Shown here one piece after another: positions 28,174 through 38,682 of a stretch of 64,000 bases of DNA. The notes under the pieces are model-generated. The model was not told the DNA's origin. It worked only from the letters and a program-made list of their open reading frames with translations, and did not search any database. The stretch spans positions 1-64,000 of the forward strand of contig NZ_JAATOW010000020.1 of the NCBI RefSeq assembly GCF_011806405.1. The letters run 5' to 3'. The first letter of the stretch is position 1. Each line of letters starts with the position of its first letter. The translations under genes and the position numbers were made by a program. The stretch is from Pseudooceanicola sp. HF7. Lineage in GTDB: Bacteria; Pseudomonadota; Alphaproteobacteria; Rhodobacterales; Rhodobacteraceae.

Positions 28174-29040
28174 GTGTATTTCGATAGCCTGCAAAGCTTT
28201 ACCGCCCGGTCCCGGCCGATCCTGGCCAAGGGGCCGATCGCCATGATCTTCGCCGAGGACGAGGTTGAGCTGGACGCGACCCTGCGCCATCACCGCGAGG
28301 CAGGATTTGTGCAGTTGCTGCTGTTTGCTCCGGATGCCTTCAAGCTGGCCGAGGATCTTGAACCGGTCGTGACACGGATCCGCTACACGATGGCCCAGGA
28401 CAATGCCCTGTCGAATGCGGTGAACGCGGTGAACCGCGCGGCGCCTGCGGGCACCTGGCTTTACTATTGCTACAACGCCGAGTTCCTTTTCTATCCCTTC
28501 CGTGAAACCCGCACGGTGGGAGAGCTGCTGACCTTCCACACCGAAGAGCGCCGCGATGCGATGCTGACTTACGTCGTCGATATCTACGCCGATGACCTGG
28601 CCCGCTTCCCCAATGCGGTTTCCATCGACGATGCCTACCTGGACCGCTCCGGCTATTACGCGCTGGCCCGCAAGGATGAGAACGGCCACCCGCGGGAGCG
28701 TCAGCTGGATTTCTTCGGCGGCCTGCGCTGGCGGTTCGAGGAACACGTCCCGGCGCAACGGCGCAAGATCGACAGGATCTCTTTCTTCCGCGCCCGGCCC
28801 GACCTGCGCGTGCGTGAGGATTACACCTTTGATGACCAGGAGCTGAACACCTACTCCTGCCCCTGGCACCATAACCTGACCGCCTGCATCTGTTCCTTCC
28901 GCACCGCCAAGGCGCTGAAGAAGAACCCCGGCTCGCGGCAGCAGATCGGCAGCTACTACTGGTTCAATTCCGAAAAGTTCAAATGGAAAGAGAGAACGCT
29001 TCTGGACCTGGGCCTGATGGAGCCGGGGCAGTGGTTCTGA
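28174..29040 (+). CDS. Conserved protein, possibly glycosyltransferase-like; function unknown
   Basis: 288 residues from GTG 28174, which has GGAG six bases upstream; a longer frame reaches back to 28093. The opening strand-helix PIAMIFAEDEVELDATLRHH and the alternating pattern after it look like a GT-A glycosyltransferase or nucleotide-diphospho-sugar fold, but no clear DxD motif stands out. Distinctive segments are NAEFLFYPFRETRTVGELL, HTEERRDAMLTYVVDIYA and CPWHHNLTACICSF. No signal peptide or membrane segment. Divergent from miaB. Confidence 0.75.
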   Translation: MYFDSLQSFTARSRPILAKGPIAMIFAEDEVELDATLRHHREAGFVQLLLFAPDAFKLAEDLEPVVTRIRYTMAQDNALSNAVNAVNRAAPAGTWLYYCYNAEFLFYPFRETRTVGELLTFHTEERRDAMLTYVVDIYADDLARFPNAVSIDDAYLDRSGYYALARKDENGHPRERQLDFFGGLRWRFEEHVPAQRRKIDRISFFRARPDLRVREDYTFDDQELNTYSCPWHHNLTACICSFRTAKALKKNPGSRQQIGSYYWFNSEKFKWKERTLLDLGLMEPGQWF

Positions 29041-29172
29041 CCGGGCGTGGCGGGCGACGGCGCTCTCGATCCGATCGCTGATGTGATCTATCGCCCTCAC
29101 GCCTGAGCACTCTGATTGAGCCTGGCTGAGCGGGGCTTGAAAGGCGCGCCTATTCGGCTTAGGCCAGTTTGC

Positions 29173-30078
29173 ATGACACAAGCACGTAAATCTCGCCCGC
29201 TTCTCGGCGTCTTCTGGATGCTGGTCACTGGGCTTCTCTTCGTGGGGGTGACCGCGCTTGTGAAGAGCCTTGGCACCACTCTTCCGGCCAGTGAGGCCGC
29301 CTTCCTGCGCTATGCGCTTGGACTGGCGCTTCTTCTGCCCCTGATCGGCAAGCTCTCAAGGCAGCATGTCACGCCGACGCAGTGGAAGCTGTTCGCGCTG
29401 CGGGGCGCGATCCATTCGGTAGGGGTCGCCCTGTGGTTCTTCGCCATGCCGCGGATCCCGCTCGCTGATGTGACGGCGATGAACTACCTATCGCCCATCC
29501 TGATTACCCTAGGCGCGGCGATCTTCCTGGGCGAGCGGCTTCACGCAAGGCGTATCGCGGCGGTCGTTGCTGGGCTGGTCGGGGCCGTGATCATCCTGCG
29601 GCCGGGCCTGCGTGAAATCGGGCCGGGGCACCTGGCCATGCTGGGCACGGCGACCACTTTCGCGGCTTCCTACATGATCTCGAAACGACTCTCGGACGAG
29701 GCCGATCCCGTGCTTATCGTGGCCATGCTGTCCGTGACTGTGGCCATCGGGCTTGCGCCAATGGCGATCCCGGTCTGGATCACGCCGGACCTGACCCAGG
29801 TTGCGGTGCTCTTCGGCGTGGCGATCCTGGCGACCGGTGCACATTACTGCATGACGCTGGCCTTCAAGGCGGCGCCGATGACCGTCACGCAGCCTGTGAC
29901 CTTCCTGCAATTGGTCTGGTCCGTGCTCGTCGGCGCGCTGGTCTTCAACGAAGCGGTCGACCCTTTTGTCATCCTTGGGGGCACGCTGATCCTGTCGGCG
30001 GTGACCTTCATCACCTGGCGTGAGGCGGTGCTGAAGCGGCGGGAAATCACGCCACCGGCCGTGGCGACCAAGGTCTGA
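29173..30078 (+). CDS. DMT-superfamily (EamA) transporter
   Basis: About 301 residues with ten predicted membrane segments in two EamA repeats (about residues 10-140 and 150-285). The conserved FFAMPRIPLADVTAMNYLSP stretch closes the first repeat. The family exports or imports amino acids, nucleotide bases or related metabolites. ATG at 29173 starts at the first hydrophobic repeat; no strong SD was seen. Confidence 0.88.
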   Translation: MTQARKSRPLLGVFWMLVTGLLFVGVTALVKSLGTTLPASEAAFLRYALGLALLLPLIGKLSRQHVTPTQWKLFALRGAIHSVGVALWFFAMPRIPLADVTAMNYLSPILITLGAAIFLGERLHARRIAAVVAGLVGAVIILRPGLREIGPGHLAMLGTATTFAASYMISKRLSDEADPVLIVAMLSVTVAIGLAPMAIPVWITPDLTQVAVLFGVAILATGAHYCMTLAFKAAPMTVTQPVTFLQLVWSVLVGALVFNEAVDPFVILGGTLILSAVTFITWREAVLKRREITPPAVATKV

Positions 30079-30218
30079 GGGCTGGCCTTGCTGGCTGCCC
30101 GGCTGCCCTTGGTGGACTTAGTGAAGCCGCGCGTTCCTGCGTTGCATTTGATCCGGGTCAAGGTGGTCCCGCGAAGCCCGCGCTAGCGTCGGCGTGAAGA
30201 CAGGAAAGGGAACCCCAG

Positions 30219-30470
30219 ATGTCTAACACGCCGCACCAGCTTCACGATGAATTCCCCGAATACGCCGATGCGCTGCACGCCCTGAAAGTCAGCGATGCAC
30301 ATTTCGCGCGCCTAGCGGAAGACTACCAGAACGTGAACGGTCAGATCCACCGGGCCGAGACCAACATCGCCCCCGTGGAGGACCTGGCCATGATCGAGCT
30401 GCGCAAGCAGCGCGGCGCGCTCAAGGATCAGATCTTTGCCGCGCTCAAGGCAGCTCAGCCGACCTCGTAA
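30219..30470 (+). CDS. YdcH-like (DUF465) small protein
   Basis: 83 residues of a helical hairpin: PHQLHDEFPEYADALHALK, then a basic-acidic coiled helix ending in KQRGALKDQIFAAL. This is the DUF465 pattern. Function of the family is not established. It converges with pccR, and the two ends overlap by 16 bases (30455-30470). Confidence 0.88.
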   Translation: MSNTPHQLHDEFPEYADALHALKVSDAHFARLAEDYQNVNGQIHRAETNIAPVEDLAMIELRKQRGALKDQIFAALKAAQPTS

Positions 30471-31855
30471 GGCAGGGTGCCGCGGGCGTTGACGTCGATC
30501 GTCAGCTGCCGCTCAAGGGGCGGAACCGAGCGCTGGTGACAGCGCTCGCGTTCACAGATCCGACAGGAGATCCCGATCGGCTCATAGGCCTTGGGATTGC
30601 CGATATCCAAGCCATCCGCATAGACCAGCTTGTCCGCATGGGCGACCTCGCAGCCAAGCGCGATGGCGTAGCGGCGCACCGGCGCGCCCCAGTGGCCGCC
30701 GGATTTGCTGACGTCGCGGGCCAGGCTGACATAGCGCACGCCGTCGGGTGTCTCTGCAAGCTGGCGCAGGAACTGGCCAGGTGTCTCGAAGGCGCGGTGC
30801 ACGTTCCAAAGCGGACAGGCCCCGCCGAAGCGCGCGAATTGCAGCCGCGTCGCAGAGTGGCGTTTCGTGATCGTGCCGGCCTGATCCACCCGCACGAAGA
30901 AGAAGGGCACGCCCTTCGCGCCCGGTCGCTGCAGGGTGGAAAGACGGTGCGCCACCTGTTCGATGGAGGCGCCAAAGCGCATTGCCAGCACCTCCAGGTC
31001 ATGGCGCTCTGCCTGCGCCGCCTCAAGGATCTTGCCGTAGGGCATCAGCGCCGCGCCGGCGAAGTAATTGGCCAGGCCGATCTTGGCGATGTCGCGCGAG
31101 GTGTCGGACTGGAACCGCGCCAGATCCAGCGTGGCGTCCAGCAGCTTGTCCTGCTGCAGAAGCGCCACCTGCAACAGCAGCTGGAAGGTCTGGGTTTCCG
31201 GCGTCGCGCGCAGCGAAAGCGTCAGGTGCTTCGCCTCCGGATCGTACCGGCGCAGTTGATCGCAATCATCGAAACTGACCCGCACGCCAAGGCTGCCCAG
31301 GGCGGAAACGGCGCGGACGCGGATGTTGTTCTCATTGCGGACCGGACTTGCGAAATGCTCTGCCGCGCGGTCCACCGCATCGATGTAGTTGTCGCAGTAA
31401 TGGAAGAAATCGCGCACCTCGTCCCAGGGGGAGGGGGTCGCGCGGGCATCTTCCCGGCCAAGCGCTTCGTCCAGGGAGGCAAGGCGTTCATGGGTCTGCC
31501 GGTAGGCCCGGTGCAGGTGCAGGAAGGCGCGGGCCAGGGCCGGCGCGTTGGAGGCCGTCAGGCGCAGGTCGGCCAGCGGCGGGTTGCTGTCTGCCAGAAC
31601 CGGATCGGCCATCGCCTCGCGCATGTCGCTGACAAGGCGCTCGTGATCGCCGGTGGACAGCTCTGTCACATCGACGCCGAATTCCTGCGCCATGGCCAGC
31701 ACAACAGAGGTGGAGACGGGCCTGTTGTTGTTCTCCATCTGGTTGAGATAGGGCAGGGAAATCGTGAGCTTGGCCGCGAAATCCTTTTGTGTCAGCCCCA
31801 GCCGCTGGCGAATTTCCCGAAGCTTCGCCCCGGCATAGAGTTTCTGAGCAGCCAT
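30455..31855 (-). CDS. pccR: Short-chain fatty acyl-CoA regulator, PccR-like
   Basis: 466 residues from ATG 31855 (SD GGTGGGG). The N-terminal helix-turn-helix (LREIRQRLGLTQKDFAAKL, about residues 10-70) precedes an IrrE/ImmA-like middle part. The C-terminal domain carries Cys residues (CRICERERCHQR) typical of ScfR regulators such as PccR, MccR and RamB. In Rhodobacter sphaeroides PccR activates propionyl-CoA assimilation and binds TTTGCAAA-type repeats. Such repeats lie just upstream of this gene and of pccB 1.5 kb away, which supports the PccR assignment. Confidence 0.88.
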   Translation of the reverse strand: MAAQKLYAGAKLREIRQRLGLTQKDFAAKLTISLPYLNQMENNNRPVSTSVVLAMAQEFGVDVTELSTGDHERLVSDMREAMADPVLADSNPPLADLRLTASNAPALARAFLHLHRAYRQTHERLASLDEALGREDARATPSPWDEVRDFFHYCDNYIDAVDRAAEHFASPVRNENNIRVRAVSALGSLGVRVSFDDCDQLRRYDPEAKHLTLSLRATPETQTFQLLLQVALLQQDKLLDATLDLARFQSDTSRDIAKIGLANYFAGAALMPYGKILEAAQAERHDLEVLAMRFGASIEQVAHRLSTLQRPGAKGVPFFFVRVDQAGTITKRHSATRLQFARFGGACPLWNVHRAFETPGQFLRQLAETPDGVRYVSLARDVSKSGGHWGAPVRRYAIALGCEVAHADKLVYADGLDIGNPKAYEPIGISCRICERERCHQRSVPPLERQLTIDVNARGTLPYEVG

Positions 31856-31872
31856 TCCCCACCTGTCAGTGA

Positions 31873-31910
31873 TTTGCAACTTAGCCTTGCGGCAAGGCTA
31901 ACTTTGCAAA
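31873..31910. promoter_or_regulatory. Nested operator upstream of pccR
   Basis: Outer boxes TTTGCAAC (31873-31880) and TTTGCAAA (31903-31910) flank a perfect 10-bp inverted repeat TTAGCCTTGC-g-GCAAGGCTAA (31881-31901). It ends 18 bp before the pccR start codon, a position suited to autoregulation. Confidence 0.65.
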
Positions 31911-31958
31911 CCATGGTTAACAAGCGGTAAGGCAGGGCGGGGCGCGCCGTGAGCTGCC

Positions 31959-33176
31959 TCAGCTGCCCATCAACTTCCGCTCCCGGCGCTTCACGGCCGT
32001 GATGGCGATGATGCCGCCGACGCCGCAGAAGAACATCAGCCAGGTCAGCGGGAAATGCCCGGTACCGGGGGCCAGCATGGACCCGGCAAGCGCGGAAAGG
32101 CATGCGCCGCCTCCGATCATCATGGCGCCGCCCAGCCCCGAGGCCGTGCCGGCAAGATGGGGGCGGACAGAGAGCATGCCGGTACTTGCGGCGGGGATGG
32201 TCATGCCATTGCCGATCCCGACAAAGACGATCGGCCCGAAGAAGGCCGCGTAGCCGGGGACGCCCGCATAGGCAAGCGTAAGGGAAAGCGCCATTCCGCC
32301 GGTGATGATGCAGCTGCCCAGAATGATCATCCGGTTCATGCCGATCTGCATGGTGAAACGCCCTGTGATCCCGTTGCCCACGAAATAGCCCAGCCCGGCG
32401 GCCGCATTCAGCAGGCCGAATTGCGCAGGCGACAGGCCGTAGACCTGGGTGGCAACGAAGGGCGCGCCGCCCAGGTAGGCGAAATAGGCCCCGGAAGACA
32501 GCGCCGCGGCCATGCAGTAACCCCAGAACCGCGGAGACGTCAGCAGCTCGGGGTATTCGGCGAATTGGCGCAGGATCGACAGGCTGCTGGGTTTCGCCGT
32601 TTCGCCCAGGTCGATCCAAGTCAGGGCGAAGATGGCGCACCCGAAGATCAGCAGCAGCCAGAAAGAGGCCTGCCAGCCGAAGATATCGTCCAGCACACCG
32701 CCGATGGCCGGTGCGAACATCGGCACCATGGACATGCCCATGGTCACATATCCCATCGTGGCCGCGGCCTTGTCGCCTTCGAACATGTCGCGGACAGCGG
32801 CGCGTGAAAGTGCGGTGGCCGTGGCGATGCTGGCCTGGATGACGCGGAAGAAAAGGAAGGCCTTGAAGCTGGGCGCAAAGATGCAGCCAAGGGTCGCAAC
32901 CAGGAAGATGGCGATGCTGATCAACAGGATGGGCCGCCGCCCGAAACGGTCTGCGAGGGGGCCGATGAAGATCTGTAGTACGCCGCTGGCCGCCAGGTAG
33001 GTCGCCACGGACAGTTGGACCAACTGGTAGTCCGTGTCGAAATGCGCGGCGATCCCCGGCAGGGATGGCAGGAAGACATTGACCGCCATGGCGGAGAGCC
33101 CTGCAAGCAGGACCAATGTGACCAGGTGCGGAGGCGTTCGGCCTGAAGCGCCGCCATGACGCGTAGTATTTTCCAT
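31959..33176 (-). CDS. Bcr/CflA-type MFS efflux transporter
   Basis: 405 residues, 12 hydrophobic segments. Motif A is [19 protein letters not shown] and motif C lies in [12 protein letters not shown]. The family exports drugs such as bicyclomycin or small metabolites. It is divergent from pccB, sharing a 225-bp region that holds the PccR-like boxes, so its expression may be tied to propionyl-CoA state. Confidence 0.88.
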   Translation of the reverse strand: MENTTRHGGASGRTPPHLVTLVLLAGLSAMAVNVFLPSLPGIAAHFDTDYQLVQLSVATYLAASGVLQIFIGPLADRFGRRPILLISIAIFLVATLGCIFAPSFKAFLFFRVIQASIATATALSRAAVRDMFEGDKAAATMGYVTMGMSMVPMFAPAIGGVLDDIFGWQASFWLLLIFGCAIFALTWIDLGETAKPSSLSILRQFAEYPELLTSPRFWGYCMAAALSSGAYFAYLGGAPFVATQVYGLSPAQFGLLNAAAGLGYFVGNGITGRFTMQIGMNRMIILGSCIITGGMALSLTLAYAGVPGYAAFFGPIVFVGIGNGMTIPAASTGMLSVRPHLAGTASGLGGAMMIGGGACLSALAGSMLAPGTGHFPLTWLMFFCGVGGIIAITAVKRRERKLMGS

Positions 33177-33227
33177 GGCAAACTGCTAATCGCGTGATGC
33201 GTGCATGTCCATGTGCGGCGCATACTC

Positions 33228-33280
33228 TTTGCAGTTTTGCAATTTGCAGAAATGGCTCTGCCAATGGTTTGCAAATTTGC
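33228..33280. promoter_or_regulatory. Cluster of PccR-like TTTGCAAA boxes upstream of pccB
   Basis: Boxes TTTGCAGT (33228-33235), TTTGCAAT (33236-33243), TTTGCAGA (33243-33250), TTTGCAAA (33268-33275) and TTTGC (33276-33280) lie in the divergent region between the efflux gene and pccB, 120-170 bp before the pccB start. They match the sequence class reported for PccR binding in Rhodobacter. Confidence 0.65.
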
Positions 33281-33400
33281 CCGATTTCCCTTTGTGTCAG
33301 ACCCTTCCCCGCCTATGGTCCCCCGGAATACCCCTGCCGGTGGTCCGGCCCGGGGCAAGATCCTCGACAGGCGCGATGGTTTCGCGGGAAGGAGACCGGC

Positions 33401-34933
<1,533 letters not shown>

Positions 34934-34948
34934 TCCCGGAAGATCCCG

Positions 34949-35308
34949 ATGGCACGCAACAGATGGCACAGACTGGAAGAGGGCGGCGCGGTCACCGTGA
35001 CCCGTGCCCTTCCCGTGCGCTTCGACCTTGAGGCAAAGGTGCGGCTGGCCGCGCCCGATCGGGTCTCTCGCACGGCCTTGGCGCACCAGGTCCGGCAGGA
35101 TCTCTGGCGGCTGTTGCAGGACACGCGCGGGCTGAGTCCGGCGGTACAGGTGCGGCGGGATGGCCCCGAACTGGAAATCATCGCGGGCGGACGGCTTGCC
35201 CATGGGCGCGTGACGGCGCATGACCGCAGGCGGGCGCAGGCGCTGCTGGATGATCCAGAGCGCCGGGCCAGGTGGCTTGCCCATGCCGGGAGGCGCGCAG
35301 ATGTCTGA
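34949..35308 (+). CDS. Small protein between pccB and pccA, function unknown
   Basis: 119 residues, basic, with a possible mixed alpha/beta fold: TRALPVRFDLEAKVRLAAPD, then SRTALAHQVRQDLWRLLQ and VQVRRDGPELEIIAGGRL. It starts 15 bases after the pccB stop with GGAAG upstream, so it is probably on the same transcript. No domain was recognised and no catalytic motif is obvious. The high GC third-codon pattern supports real coding. Confidence 0.7.
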   Translation: MARNRWHRLEEGGAVTVTRALPVRFDLEAKVRLAAPDRVSRTALAHQVRQDLWRLLQDTRGLSPAVQVRRDGPELEIIAGGRLAHGRVTAHDRRRAQALLDDPERRARWLAHAGRRADV

Positions 35309-35573
35309 TCGTCGCCCCGTCACCGTCACGCCGCGCGAGCGCGCGGCCTTCGAAACTTCGCCCCCGAACGGGGTGCGCACCGAGGGGATCGTTTCCCGAA
35401 TGTCACTGGCTTTTCCGACGAATGCCGAATCTCCCGCCGTGATTGACGCTGTTGTGCGTGCAATCAGCTTTTGCGGGACGCCACCCAAAGACCGTCCTGT
35501 CTCGCCCTTCCCGGCCCGCACTAACCAGGGTCCGGCCAGCACAAAGATCTGTTCCGGAGGTGCGCCATGCTGA
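35301..35573 (+). CDS. Doubtful short frame overlapping two neighbours
   Basis: 90 residues from ATG 35301, overlapping the previous stop by 8 bases and the next start by 7. The first about 35 codons have the GC-rich third positions of the neighbours, the rest do not. The second half may therefore be a regulatory region, or the gene may be decayed. No family was recognised. Confidence 0.25.
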   Translation: MSDRRPVTVTPRERAAFETSPPNGVRTEGIVSRMSLAFPTNAESPAVIDAVVRAISFCGTPPKDRPVSPFPARTNQGPASTKICSGGAPC

Positions 35574-35926
35574 AGCATCGCGGTTTCCCGGGGCGGCTTT
35601 CTGGAACGGATTTCCAATTCACCGTGCGTAGGGCGAACCCCAAGGGTGCCTCGCCTATCACCCGTCGTGAAAGGTACCGTGACCGCCGTGCGCCCGATCG
35701 CCGTGCAGACGAGGCCTTCATGGCGGCACTGTGGCAGCAATTCGGGGATGAACCTTTTGAGCGGGGCAACCTAGACGCGGGCCGGCTGAGCTGGCTTTTC
35801 GGCCGCGAGGTCCTTCCGGCCGAAGAACCCTTTGATCCGGAAAGCTACGAAGCCCTTCTGGTCATTGACGAAAATGCGGCGCGCGCATCCTTTCCGGGCG
35901 CCTTCGAGGAGGACGACTGGGCATGA
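35567..35926 (+). CDS. Small Arg-rich protein in the pcc locus, function unknown
   Basis: 119 residues. A strongly basic first half (RRERYRDRRAPDRRADEAF) is followed by an acidic second half (EPFDPESYEALLVIDENAA, ending EEDDWA). The start is supported by a strong SD, GGAGG, six bases before ATG. No domain or motif was recognised. Its place between pccB and pccA suggests a link to propionyl-CoA carboxylase, but that is inference. Confidence 0.65.
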   Translation: MLKHRGFPGRLSGTDFQFTVRRANPKGASPITRRERYRDRRAPDRRADEAFMAALWQQFGDEPFERGNLDAGRLSWLFGREVLPAEEPFDPESYEALLVIDENAARASFPGAFEEDDWA

Positions 35927-36308
35927 ACATGCCGAGCTCCCGCAATCTTGAGCAGTATTCGGCCCAAGTTTCGGCCGGAGCGAAGTTGTGCTTTTGCACT
36001 CGGGGTTGCGGGTGCAGTTACGGCCCTGTCGCGTCGGATGTTCGGGGAACCGGGCCTTGGGCGCGTCACTACTGTTACCCTTCCCCTTCTGGGCGGCTCG
36101 GCGTCCCCAAATTCCGACCGCCCAAATTTTTTTCGAGCACCGAATCTTTCGCGGGTTTTCCGCCGACTCCCTTCGGGGAGGCGGCGGAAGCCTGCCGGGA
36201 CTCGCGTGCGCGGACTTTCTATAAAGCCTTCTCTCGCCTATTCGTGGAACCAGCGCATGTTCCGTGCGTTGCTTCTCTCAGAAGCGATCAACATGAAGGT
36301 GTGAAGTC
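35927..36308. other. Intergenic region before a small lipoprotein gene
   Basis: About 380 bases without a supported gene. It contains a GC-rich hairpin with a UUCG-type loop (CTCCC-TTCG-GGGAG flanked by CCGCC and GCGG, about 36161-36188) and an AT-richer patch (ACTTTCTATAAAGCC near 36216) that could be a promoter for the lipoprotein. An open frame starting at 35923 has no coding character. Confidence 0.45.
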
Positions 36309-36515
36309 ATGCACAAGAAAAACTGGATCATCGCAGCCCTGTTCTGCACGGGCCTTGCAGCTTGCGGCCAAACCGTTGGCGAACAGGCCATCGTGGGCGG
36401 CGCTGTCGGCGCCGGCGCATCCGCCGCGACTGGCGGCAGCATGGGCTCCGGCGCTCTCGTCGGTGCCGCGGCGAACGTTGCCTATTGCCAGACCAACCCG
36501 AGCGCCTGCAACTAA
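36309..36515 (+). CDS. Small glycine-zipper lipoprotein
   Basis: 68 residues: signal peptide HKKNWIIAALFCTGLAAC with lipobox LAAC (Cys about 19), then GGAVGAGASAATGGSMGSGA, a glycine-zipper-like segment able to pack in a membrane. Two Cys near the C-terminus (AYCQTNPSACN) may form a disulfide. Similar entericidin- and osmB-like lipoproteins sit in the outer membrane and respond to stress. It has its own terminator before pccA. Confidence 0.8.
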   Translation: MHKKNWIIAALFCTGLAACGQTVGEQAIVGGAVGAGASAATGGSMGSGALVGAAANVAYCQTNPSACN

Positions 36516-36574
36516 GGCCCGGTTTCAACTGAATAATCGCACCGCCCTCCGTCGTGGGGGTGGTCGGGATGCAA

Positions 36575-36611
36575 CCCTCGCCGCGCTGTCGCGCGGCGGG
36601 GGTTTTGTTTT
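36575..36611 (+). terminator. Terminator after the small lipoprotein gene
   Basis: CCTCGCCGCGC pairs with GCGCGGCGGGG across TGTC and is followed by TTTTGTTTT. It lies only about 45 bp before pccA, so pccA either receives read-through or has its own start signal in this gap. Confidence 0.85.
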
Positions 36612-36656
36612 GTCTGCCCTCCGGGTGGACCGGAATTCCTCTGGGGAAGGGACAGC

Positions 36657-38657
36657 ATGTTCAAGAAGATCCTGATCGCGAACCGGGGCGAAATCGCCTG
36701 CCGTGTCATCAAGAGCGCGCGCAAGATGGGTATCGCCACCGTTGCCATCTATTCCGATGCGGACCGCAACGCGCTGCACGTGGAAATGGCGGACGAGGCG
36801 ATCCACATCGGGCCGCCGGCGGCGAACCAGTCCTACATCGTGATCGACAAGGTGATGGCTGCTGTGCGGGAAAGCGGGGCAGAGGCCGTGCACCCCGGCT
36901 ACGGCTTCCTGTCGGAGAACCCGAAGTTCGCCAAGGCGCTGGAAGCAGAGGGCGTCGCCTTCATCGGCCCGCCGGTCAAGGCAATCGAGGCGATGGGGGA
37001 CAAGATCACCTCCAAGAAGATCGCGCAGGAGGCCAACGTCAGCACCGTGCCCGGCTACATGGGCCTGATCGAGGATGCAGACGAGGCCGTGAAGATCAGC
37101 GGAGAGATCGGCTACCCGGTGATGATCAAGGCCAGCGCCGGCGGCGGTGGCAAGGGCATGCGCATCGCCTGGAACGACGAGGAGGCGCGCGAGGGCTTCC
37201 AGTCTTCCAAGAACGAGGCGGCCAGCAGTTTCGGCGATGACCGTATCTTCATCGAGAAATTCGTCACCCAGCCCCGCCACATTGAGATCCAGGTGCTTTG
37301 CGACAGCCATGGCAACGGCATCTACCTGGGCGAACGGGAATGCTCGATCCAGCGCCGCAACCAGAAGGTCGTGGAAGAGGCCCCCAGCCCCTTCCTGGAC
37401 GAGGACACCCGCCGCGCGATGGGCGAACAGGCCGTCGCCCTGGCCAAGGCCGTGGGCTATGCCAGTGCCGGGACCGTGGAATTCATCGTCGACGGTGAAA
37501 AGAACTTCTACTTCCTCGAGATGAACACGCGCCTGCAGGTGGAACACCCTGTGACAGAGCTGATCACCGGCGTCGACCTGGTCGAGCAGATGATCAAGGT
37601 CGCCAATGGCGAGCCGCTGACCATGACCCAGGACGACGTCAAGCTGACGGGCTGGGCGATCGAGAACCGGCTCTACGCCGAAGATCCCTATCGCAACTTC
37701 CTGCCCTCCATCGGCCGGCTGGTGCGCTACCGCCCGCCGTCGGAGGTTTCTCAGGCCAGCCACATCGTGCGCAATGATACCGGCGTCTTCGAGGGCGGCG
37801 AAATCTCCATGTACTACGACCCGATGATCGCCAAGCTCTGCACATGGGCCCCGACGCGGGGCGAGGCCGTGCAGGCCATGCGCGAGGCGCTCGACAGTTT
37901 CGAGGTCGAGGGGATCGGGCACAACCTGCCGTTCCTCTCTGCGGTGATGGATCATCCGAAGTTCGTGTCCGGCGAGATGACGACGGCCTTCATTGCCGAG
38001 GAATGGCCCGATGGTTTCTCCGGGGTGGAGCTGGACGGCGTCATGCTGCGCCGGATCGCCGCCAGCGCCGCCGCCATGCACCGCGTGGCGGAAATCCGGC
38101 GGACGCGGATCTCCGGACGGATGGACAACCACGAACGCAAGGTGGGCGACGAATGGGTCGTCTCCCTGCAGGGGGAACGTTTCGACGTGACCGTCTCTGC
38201 CTACCAGGGCGGGGCAGAGATCGACTTTGGCGATGGCACCACCATGAAGGTCCAGGGCGACTGGACGCCCGGGGACACGCTGGCGCGGATGACCGTGGAT
38301 GGCACGCCGCTGGTGCTGAAGGTCGGCAAGATCACCGGAGGTTTCCGCATCCGCGCGCGCGGTGCGGACCTGGAGGTCTGGGTGCGCAATCCCCGGCAGG
38401 CCGAACTGGGCAAGCACATGCTTGAGAAGGTCGCGCCGGATACCTCCAAGCTGCTGCTCTGCCCGATGCCCGGCCTGGTCGTGAAGATCGACGTGGAAGA
38501 GGGCCAGGAAGTGCAGGAAGGCCAGCCGCTTTGCACCATCGAGGCGATGAAGATGGAAAACATCCTGCGCGCCGAAAAGCGCGCGGTGGTCTCCAAGGTG
38601 AATGCAGGTCCCGGCGACAGCCTTGCCGTGGACGAAGTGATCATGGAATTCGAATGA
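36657..38657 (+). CDS. pccA: Propionyl-CoA carboxylase, alpha subunit
   Basis: 666 residues in the usual order: biotin carboxylase (about 1-450; ATP loop [12 protein letters not shown], catalytic stretch [16 protein letters not shown]), the PccA-specific BT linker (about 460-590), and the C-terminal biotin carboxyl carrier with the biotinylated Lys in EAMKMEN. It carboxylates biotin with bicarbonate and ATP and hands the group to PccB. The 25-base gap to mcm suggests one transcript. Confidence 0.97.
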   Translation: MFKKILIANRGEIACRVIKSARKMGIATVAIYSDADRNALHVEMADEAIHIGPPAANQSYIVIDKVMAAVRESGAEAVHPGYGFLSENPKFAKALEAEGVAFIGPPVKAIEAMGDKITSKKIAQEANVSTVPGYMGLIEDADEAVKISGEIGYPVMIKASAGGGGKGMRIAWNDEEAREGFQSSKNEAASSFGDDRIFIEKFVTQPRHIEIQVLCDSHGNGIYLGERECSIQRRNQKVVEEAPSPFLDEDTRRAMGEQAVALAKAVGYASAGTVEFIVDGEKNFYFLEMNTRLQVEHPVTELITGVDLVEQMIKVANGEPLTMTQDDVKLTGWAIENRLYAEDPYRNFLPSIGRLVRYRPPSEVSQASHIVRNDTGVFEGGEISMYYDPMIAKLCTWAPTRGEAVQAMREALDSFEVEGIGHNLPFLSAVMDHPKFVSGEMTTAFIAEEWPDGFSGVELDGVMLRRIAASAAAMHRVAEIRRTRISGRMDNHERKVGDEWVVSLQGERFDVTVSAYQGGAEIDFGDGTTMKVQGDWTPGDTLARMTVDGTPLVLKVGKITGGFRIRARGADLEVWVRNPRQAELGKHMLEKVAPDTSKLLLCPMPGLVVKIDVEEGQEVQEGQPLCTIEAMKMENILRAEKRAVVSKVNAGPGDSLAVDEVIMEFE

Positions 38658-38682
38658 GCGCCTGAGGGCCGGGAGGAACGCG

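Noticed and set aside
35923-36675. A 250-residue plus-strand frame after the pcc small genes
   Set aside because: Codon use is unlike neighbours, and it would cover the lipoprotein gene and a terminator.
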